From NCBI GenBank assembly GCA_947462335.1, contig OX381707.1:66544816-66608815 (forward strand): a stretch of DNA of 64,000 nucleotides, written 5' to 3'. Positions 54,281 to 64,000 of the stretch are shown one piece after another (within the stretch, counting starts at the first letter, position 1; every line of letters starts with the position of its first letter). The translations under genes and the position numbers were made by a program. A model generated the notes under the pieces. That model made no database searches and was not told the DNA's origin. It saw nothing but the letters and a program-made list of their open reading frames with translations. Source of the DNA: Harmothoe impar (lineage: Eukaryota > Annelida > Polychaeta > Phyllodocida > Polynoidae).

Positions 54281-54345
54281 TGCCCAGACTCGGGATCGAA
54301 CCAGGAACCTTCAGTCTAACGCTCTCCCAACTGAGCTATCTTGGC
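54281..54345 (-). pseudogene. tRNA-Phe(GAA) pseudogene or SINE head
   Basis: Minus strand: GCCAAGATAGCTCAGTTGGG, AGAGCGTTAGACTGAAG, then GGTTCGATCCCGAG. The D arm, anticodon GAA and T arm match animal tRNA-Phe closely, but the 3' half of the anticodon stem and much of the variable loop (about eight bases) are deleted. The length is 65 instead of 73, so it cannot fold normally. Confidence 0.8.
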
Positions 54346-54509
54346 AGAGTCATGAGAGGAGGACAAAATATAATACAGATTCATGTGTGAAAGGGGCATG
54401 CATTAGCACTGGGACAGGGAGGTGCAGCATCACACCTCTCTAGTGGAAGGGGAGAGCACCTGGTTATATGTTAATGGGGACATCAAAGTAATTTGCATAT
54501 AATATACAG

Positions 54510-54868
54510 GCTGTCGGGTGCATAGGCACTGTGTCACGTGGTAGAATGCACCATTTGGTTCGAGCTCAATCTCGGCCCACACAGACATCTCAGGCTACAC
54601 GGGCACTGAGTCAGGTGGTATGCTACACGATTTGGTTCGTGCTCAGTCTCGGCCCACACAGACATCTCAGGCTACAAGGGCACTGAGTCAGGTGGTATGC
54701 TGCACCATTTGGTTCATGCTCAGTCTCGGCCCACACAGCCATCTCAGGCTACACAGGCACTGTGTCACATGGTATGCTGCACCATTTGGTTCGTGCTCAG
54801 TCTCAGCCCACACAGAAATCTCAGGCTACACATGCACTGTGTCAGGTGGTATGATGCACCATTTGGTT
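54510..54868. repeat. 77-bp tandem repeat, ~4.6 units
   Basis: CTCAGGCTACA recurs at 54,589, 54,666, 54,743 and 54,820, exactly 77 bp apart, with GGTGGTATGCTGCACCATTT and GGCCCACACAGACAT in each unit. 77 is not a multiple of three, so open frames through it shift from unit to unit. Confidence 0.9.
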
Positions 54869-55018
54869 CAAAACCATGCCCAGAAATGAAAAACAAGGTC
54901 TCAAATCGATGGCAATTGTTGCCATGGTTGATGCTTGCAGACAACAATTGAAAGAGGTTTTGAACGAGGTCTCATTTCGTTGCCAATTGTATGTGTAGTT
55001 GACGATTGCACGTATACA

Positions 55019-55874
55019 CAGTGGGCACAAAACCTTGATTCAACGTTGACAACTGGTTGATATAGGGTTACAGGGTAGATCAACATGTTTTCAACATTGA
55101 TGCAATGTTACTATTTCAACATTGTCAACCAACACCTGTTTCAACATTGATGCAATGTTTGGATATCAACCTTGAATCAACCGTGTGTCTCCCGCCTTTC
55201 CCACTAGGTGCCTCCACAACCTACTTCTTAGTGAATCTATCTACATGCTACATCTATTTTCACTAATTGTAGGCTCTTATTCTCTCCTCAATGTATACAA
55301 TTGATCAAAATCTCATTCATTTTCATTGACAACTATGGTGTGTGCATTTGGTTGACATTTGGAATTAAATGACAAGAATAAATGCATGGTTTCAGTAAGA
55401 CACCATTTTTGTTGCCAAGAATAAAAGATAAAGCCTCAGTCCTGACCAGGTTGGTTTGAAATGGATATGAATGCCTCTTAGTGTGATCACCAGAAGTGAA
55501 TCATGTACCCCTGCCCTGGATGGTGCTAGAATCAGCATTTAATCTTGGGAAAGTGGGAGGGGGATGTTGTAATGAAACTATATAAATTGCAAGGAATGGG
55601 TCTACATAAGAATACTGTATCTAGGTTGAAAACATGACTGTATTCTCAATCTCAAATTATCCATCAGCAGTCAATATTAAATCAATGTAAATCATCATTT
55701 ATTATGTTTATCTGTTGTTGATTCACAATGCCATTATCAATGTTGATTCACTGATGAATGATCAACGTTGATGACCTCATCAATATCAACCAAATGACAA
55801 CCCTGTATCAACTGTTGATATCATATCGCTACACACGTTGAATCAACATTGAATCAACTAAAGTTTGCCCACTG
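55019..55874. mobile_element. MITE with CAGTGGGCA ends, interrupted by the 342-bp repeat
   Basis: CAGTGGGCA (55,019) and TGCCCACTG (to 55,874) are inverted, and the arms are full of TTGATTCAA and CAACATTGATGCAATG motifs. 55,191-55,532 within it is the reversed copy of 27,936-28,277. Confidence 0.6.
55191..55532 (-). repeat. 342-bp dispersed repeat, copy 2 (reversed)
   Basis: Reverse complement of 27,936-28,277, same length, few differences, starting at CCCGCCTTTCCCACTAGG. Confidence 0.75.
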
Positions 55875-56436
55875 GGTATGTCAATGTAAGTGAGGGCCAG
55901 ATTTTGCCAAATCACCATGTCACAGCCTGTTCTAGTGCACCACCTGGCAAATCACTGAAAAAACCGTGTCCACCTGGCCATCAAGTGTGATCCTCTGTGG
56001 GAGTAACACTGTGTGAGTTTCTTGAGAGAGGTTACTCTGGCAGAGCATCCACATTTATGGTTTCATTCTGGGCCTCATTTTACTCCCCTCCAAAAAAAGA
56101 AAAATGAAAAAAGATACTATGTTCAATCAAGCATTACAACATTTTGTTTGGGTAAAATCTTTAATTTGTTTGACTTCTCTAACTGTAAGCCTTTTCTTCA
56201 TGCAAACCCTATAACTCACTTAGAATTTGGTTCTAATATGAGAGTCTATGCTTTTACATTTAACCTTTCTAATTCTTATTTGTCAGATTTTGGTTATATT
56301 CAAGTTTAAAGGTTCTCATTATCAAGATCATTGATTGGTGGTTAGATTATTGGCCCCAAGCTGGTTCTTGTCATATCTCATATCTAACAATCTTTTTTTC
56401 TCTCTCCAGTTCACGCATCACACCATCAACTACAAG
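55875..56436. other. Leader of the P-type transposon
   Basis: Includes the right inverted repeat (55,984-56,113). A polypyrimidine-AG acceptor (TCTCTCTCCAG) ends at ~56,409 before the ATG at 56,437, so an upstream intron is possible. Confidence 0.4.
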
Positions 56437-58359
56437 ATGGCACTTCACTTATCTGAGACATCAACCCCAAAGACCGACAACACTCGGCATAGAGGTGGTC
56501 GTCCTCCCAAGGGCAGGGGAGTCAAGAAGGCCTTGTTTTCTCGACAAAAGAAACGGAAGGATGATGTCAAGACCTCATGTAGTACAAATGAACTGTCATG
56601 TGAAAGTGTCTGTGAACCCCATCAGTATGTCTGTAATGAGTCTGTTGAAAGTATTGAGAGTGTCGTTAAAGTTGACAATAATGCATTTCAAACAGGCAAA
56701 CAGGGTGAACAGCATGATCACATTGCATCACTTCAAGATGCTGAATGTTTAAGGTCCTGGCCTTCCCCAATTCATATGTTGGATGAGAGTCCTTCTGCGT
56801 TTGAGACTGTTGATGAATCGTTGGAAATTACTGATCCGGGGGCAGAATACAGTTTGTACTCACCATCCCTTAAAACTCAAGATTTGTGTATTGATAGCAC
56901 ATTACTGGTAGATGATGAATACACTTTGAAGTCACCATTTCTGTCCTCTGAAGAATGTCTTCCATGGCCATCCCCAGTGCATGTGTTTGACAGCCTGTCC
57001 ATTGCAGACTTAGTAGAAGGTGACGTGCTACTAGGTAACAATGACTCTACAGTCCTTGATGATGTGCATTGTATATCAGAAGATACTACTTTGCCATCAC
57101 CAGTGACTTCCTTTGACTATTCTCCATGGCCTTCCCCGATACCTGTCTCTGATGAGTTGCCTCTTTTCGATTTTAGAGTATCCAATGTATTTGGTGATAG
57201 ATCACAACAAGAGAATGTTGAGGACAAATATATTCATGTGGATGAAAGCGAGGCTGTCTTATGGTTGTCCCCTGCTCCCCTAGTGAAGCCAGATCCAAAT
57301 TCTGTTGGTGAAATCACTGATGGAGAAGGTTCAACAGCTCACGAGTTCAATGTAGTAGTGGACCATATATACAAGTACAATCCTGAAGATTGTGATGAAT
57401 ACAATGAGGTGGAAGTGATAGAAGGGGTTATTTCTGCCACTGTAGAAACTGACCACTACAGACAATTACAACATGAGATTCGCCAGTTGCTCTCCATGCA
57501 ACAGGAGAACATGTTTGTCCTAATCCCAGGAAACGAAATTCATATTGCCAAGCATTATCATAATTCTGATATGCTTGGTATTAAGTGCAGTGTGAAGATC
57601 TTTGCCAATGGCGAAGCCACAGTTGTTGTTCATAACAAGCAAATTCGCAAAGATCATGATTTGTGGTGGACCCTCCCAAAGCTTTTTAAAGAAGCTAAGG
57701 ATGTCAAAAAACTCATAGAGCGTCTGGATCAATTCAATGTTTGTACTGGCAATCATGATCAAGATATGGTTGAGCTTATCCCAGCTATAGGAGCTGGTCT
57801 GAGTATTGGAGTTAACTCTGCCATAAGTGCATATCGAGAAGGTAACTTTGGAAATGACAAGTACACAACAACCATAAGAACTGTAAAGTGTGCAATGCTA
57901 GTGAGGCCAGGGGAGAGATGTAAACCCTGTCAGTTGTATCGTGGTACTCTCAGGTAAAAGTTGAGTAGAGCCAAAGCAGCAGAAAAGAAAACACCACAGA
58001 ATCCACTCAGCTGGAAGAAAACACATGCAAAGCAAACTAAGAAAGAACTGATCACAAAACTAGAATCATACAAGAAGTACACAAGAACTATTCAAGATAA
58101 GGTAGAGCGTTTAGAGCGCGACTTTGCAAGGCAGATAACATCACAAGGGGAGTCTATGAATGAGAGTGACAATGATGATATGCTGGAAATGGTAAACATA
58201 CATACAAAAGAGGTGGAAAAGGCATTCCAGGATCCCACATGTCATCAGAGACTCTTCTGGGAATCCCAGAAAAAGTTCAATTCCCTCAGAAGTAAGAAGT
58301 CAATGAGCTGGCACCCAGCAGTTATCAAATGGTGTATTTACATGCGGTCTAAGAGTGCC
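56437..58359 (+). pseudogene. P-element-like transposase, N-terminal part
   Basis: The start is the ATG at 56,437 (MALHLSETS), just after a good acceptor; a longer frame to 56,335 reads through intron-like sequence. Residues ~15-30 hold an AT-hook-like RHRGGRPPKGRGVKK. The next ~300 residues are acidic and carry repeated WPSPIH, PWPSPVHVFD, PWPSPIPVSDE motifs. CKPCQLYRGTL is a conserved Cys pair before one TAA at 57,955-57,957. The coiled coil EELITKLESYKKYTR-like region and WHPAVIKWCIYMRSKS follow, which is the typical lead-in to the P/THAP9 catalytic domain. No THAP finger is visible. The frame is cut at 58,360 by a solo LTR. Confidence 0.75.
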
Positions 58360-58363
58360 AAAG

Positions 58364-60477
58364 TGTAAAGTCAGGAGTGCATTTACTCCTGAATTTAGTA
58401 GCTTGTTATATTAATTATGTTTATCGGTATGAATATCTGTGCAGAGTATAAAGTAGGAATGTATGTACCCGAGAGGAGAGGTCATGGTGGTATGTGTCGT
58501 GCCCGACCGACTCCAGGGACCAGGTGGGCCCCTTGGTGAGTCGGGCCAATATAAGTTAATGGGATCCGGGGTGGGCGATTTATGAGCTGGTGTACCCACT
58601 CATCCTCCCCCTCCTACCTGCGGATGGGAGGTGCGAGTCGCCCCATTCAGGTACAGGGGACTTGGGTTTATCTTTGTGGGTTGTAAAGTTGGTGGTCACC
58701 TAATGGGCAGGAACTTTCCCACCAACTGCCTGCCAGAAGGACCTCTACTGCCTCCTGGCTCATTATGCACCTGTGACCAGTCATAAAGTTGGGTTTTGGG
58801 GAATACAGAGGGGAAGCCCCTGAGTGCCCCTAGTTATTTAATTGCCTGTGAACTTTCTAAGAACCAACCGCCGGAACAACCCTTTCCGCTTCATGTGCCG
58901 GACCTAGCTGCCACCTTTAAAGGTACTCAACACAATCTACACATACGGCACCTGGTGGCAAAAACTGGAACTACCTAAAAGCATGATATTTGCAGATTTC
59001 TCCAACTTATATGTCATGATCTTCCTTTATCTGCCATCCAAGTGTCACACCTTGGTATTCTATGTGTCCTGATCACTATATTTCCTATCTGCCATGCCCA
59101 TAGGCTTATACAGTGAATAGATAAGAAATTATTTTGAATAATTCAGCATAATTTCATTTTGACCGTAACCCCCTATTTTCTTCTTTTCAACATGTTTCTA
59201 ATGATCATCTCAATGCATCCCTGCATTTTTATTGAGATATTGTTGGGAGATTTTTTTCTGTGTCAAATAATGTAGAAAAATAAGATTTTCTCATGAGGGC
59301 CTATATGATTCACCCAAATTAGTATACCCTCCAAAAGGCAAACAAATCCCGTGACATAGCATTTTTTTCTTTACTTTGTGTTCCATATGCATCTGCCCAA
59401 CATCCCTAAGAGTCATTAAGAAAAATTGTTGGTCGATCTACAGTCACTTAGATTGTGTTGAATACCTTTAAATTATGGGGGAGGGAAAGTTTGAGTCAAG
59501 GAATATTTTACTATTGGGGAATTGTTCTGTATCCAAAGTTAAAGCTAATTGAGTAATTATCTTATGCAGGTTACAAGCCATTAGAGCTTATTCTGAGTAC
59601 AAGGAGGGTCATGTTATGACCCTAAAGGAAGGTATAATTGAATAAGCATTTTATTGTATAATGGCACGACGGTTGTAAAATGAATGAGGTACAGATGTGA
59701 GGCGGTGAGCCACCCTCACCTGCGCGTTTGGGATTGTGAGTAATTACCTGGGGACTATCAGGTCGTGACCAGAAGCACCCACCTTCCGGTGGTGGGACTG
59801 GCTATTTGATGTTCCCTAGGGGAGGAGATGTATGCCGTAGAAGGTTTAGTGTCACTTGAAATCAGTTATAGATATATAGGTGTTCTTCCCTTTATATAGG
59901 GGGAGGTTTGTATGTTGTATCCATATTGTATTGATATTCGTATGTCTATTATTATGTATATGTATATGTGTATCCCTATATTGTATCTAATGGACCGTCC
60001 CCCATCGGAAGCATGAGGTTCGATGCCGGGTGGGGAGACGTGTTTATGACGTAGGTGTGGGGCGTGAGGTGCGGAACGGGGGTTCCCCTTGCGGGGGAGT
60101 GATTGAGTATAAATAAAGGCCGATAGGCCAGAGTTGGTAGATTCAGTTGGGGAGAACTCAGCTTCGGACCAGGAGCCAGCTATGGGGACCTGACCGAGAG
60201 ACAGCTCTCTGGAGCTGCAGGAGACAGCTCTGGAGAGACTGGGGCAGGACTGGAGATCCTGAGGAACCCTAGCTGAAGGCCGACTTTAGTGACTTAGGAA
60301 TTTGGCTTTGTGTTTGGTTTGTTATAGTTACGGTTATCAATCCAGGAGGATCCGCTATCACTACAAGTTTAAGTTATGTAATCCTAAAGACACTATCTAC
60401 ACAAGTTCAGATCCAGGAGGATCACCTGAAGAGTGAGTCCACCTCATTAACACGCTAGGGGGCTCGTCGACTCTTCA
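58364..60477 (+). mobile_element. 2.1 kb solo LTR inserted in the P-type transposase
   Basis: TGTAAAGTCAGG...GACTCTTCA has TG...CA ends and is flanked by AAAG (58,360-58,363 and 60,478-60,481). The transposase frame resumes exactly after the second AAAG. A TATAAATAAAG box at 60,110-60,120 combines TATA and a poly-A signal, as at the U3/R border, leaving ~360 bp of R-U5. There is no coding. GGGGGCTCGTC at 60,459 resembles a tRNA-Pro PBS but lies inside the element. Strand is inferred from the TATA box. Confidence 0.65.
60110..60118 (+). promoter_or_regulatory. TATA box of the solo LTR
   Basis: TATAAATAA in GAGTATAAATAAAGGCC, ~360 bp from the LTR 3' end; AATAAAG overlaps and may serve as a poly-A signal. 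Confidence 0.5.
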
Positions 60478-60481
60478 AAAG

Positions 60482-62024
60482 GGTATGATGCCATGAGACG
60501 ATCAGGGTTTGTAGCATTGCCGAGTGAGAGGACACTCTATGATTACACCCACGCAATGCCATCGAAGCTGGGCTTCCAGCATGAATATGCTGAACACTTA
60601 ATCAATGAAGCAACAGCTAAGGGTCTATATGAAAGTCCAGGCAAAGACTATGTTGGTCTTCTCCAAGATGAGATGAAGGTAAAAGAGGACTTAGTATATG
60701 AGAGGATATCTGGGGAGCTAGTGGGCTTTGTCAACCTCAATAAAAGTGGCAATCAACTGGCCAATCTAGACCAGACAAAAGAGTCAAAGCGGCCCCTGGC
60801 CAAAAGCGTCCTTGTCTTGATGGTCAGAGGACTGACCTCTGACCTCAAGTATCCACTAGCTGTGTTTGCCACAACATCTGTAACATCTGACATTCTCTAT
60901 CCTATAATCTGGAAGGTAGTTGAAGTGTTGGAATGTGAATGTGATCTCAAGGTATTATGCATAACGTGTGATGGGGCAACACCGAATAGAAAGTTCTTCA
61001 AACTACATCGCACAGAAGAGCATGGTGACATGCCTGCTTACTGGACAATGAACCCTTTTTCCTTAGAGGAAAGAAAGATATATTTCATATCGATGTACCC
61101 CATCTCATAAAGACGGCAAGGAATTGCTTTGCTAATTCCTTTTCTCACAAACGCTCTAGAAGGTTATGGAAAGGGGGAAAAGATATATCATGGCAGCATA
61201 TTGTGTCCTTCTATGAACAGTATGTGGAAAAACATCTGTACACAGAAGCTCACAAGCTGACAAGGGCCCATATAGACCTCACTGCATTTAGCCAAATGAA
61301 GGTAAACTTAGCAGCACAAATTCTCACCAAGACCATGGCAGATGCTCTACAGTACCATTTTGATGAGAGGCAGGTCAAAACAATAAAGTTCATAAGACAT
61401 CTGAACAGATTCTTTGACTGCCTTAAAGTGGCATTCTCACCTAGCGTTTCCCACTCACAGTTCTAGTACTGTTCTAGTCTGCTATGTGGTAAGTGCGAGT
61501 GGTGAGAATGCCCCTTTAACACGGGAGCATTAAAAGAGGGGAAAAGGAAGAACAACAAAGACCTTGATCCATACACAGATCGAAATGATGCCAGACTCAG
61601 TTACTTGCTAGATGACTTCCTCGGCTATTTTGAAGAATGGAAGGCTGAAGTTATGAACCGTTATGGCCCTTACACTAAAGCACAGCGCTCTACCATGCTG
61701 CTTAGCCACCAAACCCTAGATGGGCTTAAGATCTCAAACAAGGCAATAGTTGAATGTGTGCAATACCTCCTAGATAACGGTGCTAGCTTTGTCTTGACAC
61801 ACAAGTTTAATCAGGACCCCCTTGAGGAGCACTTTAGCCACCATCGACATAAAGGAGGTGGAAATGACAATCCAACTGTCAATGATGTGAGACATAATAT
61901 CAACGTTATGAGGGTTGTTGGGTCACAAGCTATTGCTCCACTACGAGCCAATGTTAAGGGTTTTGGCAAAACAAAGCTGGACAACACACCCCTGCCTAAA
62001 CGTGGCCGAAAGCGAAGGAGGTAG
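60482..62024 (+). pseudogene. P-element/THAP9-like transposase catalytic region
   Basis: MRRSGFVALPSERTLYDYTH starts the catalytic part. LLQDEMKVKEDLVY gives the first catalytic Asp, NLNKSGNQLANLDQTKES and LVLMVRGLTSDLKYPLAVFA follow, then CDGATPNRKFFKLH with the second Asp and YWTMNPFSLEERKIYFI. A frameshift near 61,090 is followed by a frame with RNCFANSFSHKRSRRLWKGG (61,115-61,175). HKLTRAHIDLTAFSQMKVNL leads to a TTAA MITE at 61,427. After it, NQDPLEEHFSHHRHKGG gives the last acidic pair, and the protein ends in KRGRKRRR at 62,024. The enzyme would cut and join transposon DNA using GTP as cofactor, as in P and THAP9. This copy is dead. Confidence 0.85.
61427..61515. mobile_element. 89-bp TTAA-flanked MITE inside the P-type transposase
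   Basis: TTAA at 61,423-61,426 and 61,516-61,519; ends AGTGGCATTCTCACC and GGTGAGAATGCCCCT. Same family as 39,644-39,733. With one TTAA kept, the transposase frame is continuous. Confidence 0.8.
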
Positions 62025-62400
62025 ATTTACTGTAGTATCATAGGATATGTCTAAGCCTATACAAGTGCAAATACACACAGGTGATACATCATGCTAATGT
62101 CCATTGTGTCTAAGCTCTCTGTTGTATCACTTGTGTGTGCCACTTAAGACCTTGAGTTGTCTTATATCTGAGAACTGGCATTCATTGTGAGCCCATGTGA
62201 TGGTCCAATGATAATGGACCATTATCATTATATGACATGATAAAATTGCTGTAGTATCATAGGATATGTCTAAGCCTAAATGAGTGCAAATACACACAGG
62301 TGATACATCATGCTAATGTCCATTGTGTCTAAGCTCTCTGTTGTATCACTTCTGTGTGCCACTTAAGAACTTGAGTTGTTTTATATCTTGAGAACTGTAG
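62025..62400 (+). repeat. Two ~150-bp direct repeats after the transposase
   Basis: GCTGTAGTATCATAGGATAT-type sequence, TACACACAGGTGATACATC and CTAAGCTCTCTGTTGTATC recur at 62,030-62,180 and 62,247-62,398. A GGTCCAATGATAATGGACC palindrome lies between them. Subterminal repeats of this kind occur in P-type elements; the terminus itself is not identified. Confidence 0.65.
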
Positions 62401-62689
62401 GTTTTACTAAACCAAAGCAACTTGTGTGCTCGATATTTAATATATTTGTTATATCATGTGTGTGATAATGTATTTATTTTTACATATACAAATATGAGAA
62501 CCATGTGTGATAATGTATCTTTTTTTTTGTTATTTATGAGATTATTATGTCAAATCAATTGTGTGCTATTACTATTGACGGTGTATGAGTGTATGTCAAA
62601 CTCTGTTTGGACAAATGTGATAGACGAAATATATTTATTTGTACTTTATAATAAACCTGTTTCAGTAATTTGTGTTGTCACTTACAATT
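62401..62689. other. Non-coding, AT-rich
   Basis: Contains AATAAACCTG near 62,650, a possible poly-A signal for the transposase gene. Confidence 0.4.
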
Positions 62690-63660
62690 TTTGCTAGGAA
62701 GCAGTTAGCCACTATTCTCTCTCCGACAGGTATCAATAGAACACCATATTGGAAATCTCCTTGGCTACCTGCCAGTTTTTACGGCATGTGAATCGCACAA
62801 TTATTATTGTTTTTACATGGCAAAACGTGAAGAACTAAATTTCTATTTCTATTTTGGCTTCATTTCCATCTGGGGGGCGCCATGTGACTAGCATATAGCT
62901 GAGTAACATTCTCTCTCCAACTACCTTTTACAGTTGGGATGGCATTGGTGTCTTAGGTACAATAAGCAAATCGACAACTTACAGGTATCGATACACCACC
63001 TTATTTGAAATCTCCTTGGCTATCTGCCAGTTTTCACGGCATGTAAATCGGGCTATTATTAATGTTTTTACATGACAAAATGTGAAGAACTCAATTTCTA
63101 TTTTTTTTGGCTTCATTTCCATTTGGGGGCTCAATAGCTGAGTAACAAGGGAATTAGCAATACGTCCTTTAAGATACATCCTTGGATAGAGAATAGCACT
63201 GCAGGTTATTACTATGGACGGGGGTCTCTATGTGACTTGCATATAGCTGAGTAACAATGGAATTAGTAATACCTCCTTTAAGGGCCACATACTGCATTGT
63301 GCGGCTCTTAAAGGAGTTTATACATGTACTTGGAGCACGGTAGGTTGTTACTAAATAACCAAACAAAAAATGCTCCCATTTGTTAAATTCTCAAAATAAT
63401 ACACATTTCAAAGCTGATTCTAAATCCATATTAGGCCTAAAAAAATAATTGTGTTCCGCTATCCTGACCTACCCTACGTTTTTGAAAACCGACCCGAATT
63501 TTTTGGAATTTTTGAGGGAATTTATGACATTTTTGGCGTTTTTACTACTAAAATTGACTTTTTTGACAAAAAAAAATTGTAAAGAGAATAGTACTGAATG
63601 TTATTACTATGGACAGAGTTCGCAGTGTGACATGTTGATACTTGAGTAACAAGGTGCGGC
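62690..63660. repeat. Diverged repeats of ~280 bp period
   Basis: GAAATCTCCTTGGCTA, TGCCAGTTTT, GTGAAGAACT, TTTGGCTTCATTTCCATYTGGGG and AGCTGAGTAAC recur at ~62,750-62,910 and ~62,995-63,150. Partial units (ATATAGCTGAGTAACAA, GGCCCTTAAAGG-like) lie at 63,235-63,330 and 63,640-63,680. A Harbinger-like end (GGCCTAAAAAAATAA) is at 63,435. Confidence 0.6.
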
Positions 63661-64000
63661 CCTTAAAGGGGTTTATACTGGACAGAGAATACTTGAAGAC
63701 CTGTTCTTAATTATAGAGGACCTTTATTGAGGGGCCTTAATTTGAGAACTTTCATCCCTATCAGGGCAATCGATTCAATATGTACATACATGCTATAATA
63801 AAGTGTACATTTTTGTAGTTCATGGCTCGTAAGGATAGTAAATAGAATAAATACACAGTTTGAAGTATTCAAGTTTTTAAGTTTTTATTCAATATTCAAC
63901 ATTCAACATCTATATACAATACAATACAACACATGTGGCTCTTTGATATATATCACTACTACCGTGTAGTCTTATTATTAGCCTGTAGGACTGTGAATGG
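63661..64000. other. Non-coding end of window
   Basis: No gene. A short (ATTCAAC)n-type repeat lies at 63,890-63,910, resembling a LINE tail on the reverse strand. Confidence 0.35.

Larger units (their letters stand above)
53695..56113. mobile_element. Region bounded by ~130-bp inverted repeats
   Basis: 53,695-53,826 and 55,984-56,113 are reverse complements with about three differences (TTTTTTCATTTTTC, GGAGGGGAGTAAAATGAGG, CAGAGTAACCTCTCTCAAG). Between them lie a tRNA-Phe pseudogene, a 77-bp array and a MITE. I cannot tell whether the whole is one element or an inverted duplication. No transposase is visible. Confidence 0.5.

Noticed and set aside
54620..54951. Repeat-protein frames
   Set aside because: They follow the 77-bp array, whose period is not a multiple of three; there is no start context or homology.
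60459..60470. Primer-binding site showing a full LTR retrotransposon after the LTR
   Set aside because: The transposase frame resumes only ~12 bp later, so there is no internal region; noted as an oddity of the solo LTR only.

Overview
This is nuclear DNA from an animal, most likely a marine invertebrate. A lancelet or another early-branching deuterostome is my best guess, but nothing in the window proves it. The grounds are spliced phase-1 EGF exons, a TATA-type promoter before a signal-peptide exon, and an unusually mixed set of transposons: Gypsy LTR, Penelope-like, DIRS/Ngaro-like, several APE-type LINEs, P-element-like, piggyBac-, Harbinger- and hAT-type MITEs, and foldback elements. I see no bacterial operon, CRISPR array or phage.

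Host gene (0.6-21.9 kb, minus strand). A TATA box and a short first exon coding for a signal peptide lie at 21.65-21.92 kb. EGF-like exons lie at 1.17-1.32 kb and 0.61-0.73 kb. All junctions are phase 1, so these probably belong to one secreted EGF-repeat gene. Its ~20 kb intron holds a nested stack. A Gypsy element (1,435-21,117, minus) carries a zinc-finger/coiled-coil ORF downstream of pol. A Penelope-like element (5,856-15,169, plus) has inserted cleanly into its integrase region. A long-TIR DNA element (6,918-10,870) has inserted in turn into the first ORF of the Penelope element.

22-30 kb holds MITEs, a LINE remnant, a 2.45 kb foldback element with a 6-bp target duplication and an internal ~157-bp satellite, and the first of two copies of an element ending in a covarying hairpin.

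30.6-37.8 kb (minus strand) has a LINE endonuclease/RT that is decayed and split by a TTAA-flanked MITE. Upstream, in the same orientation, are an SGNH-hydrolase-like ORF and an intact 452-residue ORF1-type protein with coiled coil, RRM-like region and a C-terminal NADAR (YbiA-like) domain. This three-gene cassette is the most unusual coding content in the window.

39-53 kb has hAT, Harbinger and TTAA-type MITEs, a second LINE remnant, a DIRS/Ngaro-like element that keeps its split direct repeats, and the second copy of the hairpin element. 53.7-56.1 kb is bounded by nearly identical inverted repeats and contains a tRNA-Phe pseudogene and a 77-bp tandem array. 56.4-62.4 kb is a P-element-like transposase gene (plus strand) interrupted by a 2.1 kb solo LTR and by a 89-bp TTAA MITE. 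The last 1.6 kb is repeat-rich and non-coding.

Almost all transposon genes are broken by stops, frameshifts or insertions. The NADAR ORF is the clear exception. Family names come from motif recognition by eye; no database search was run.
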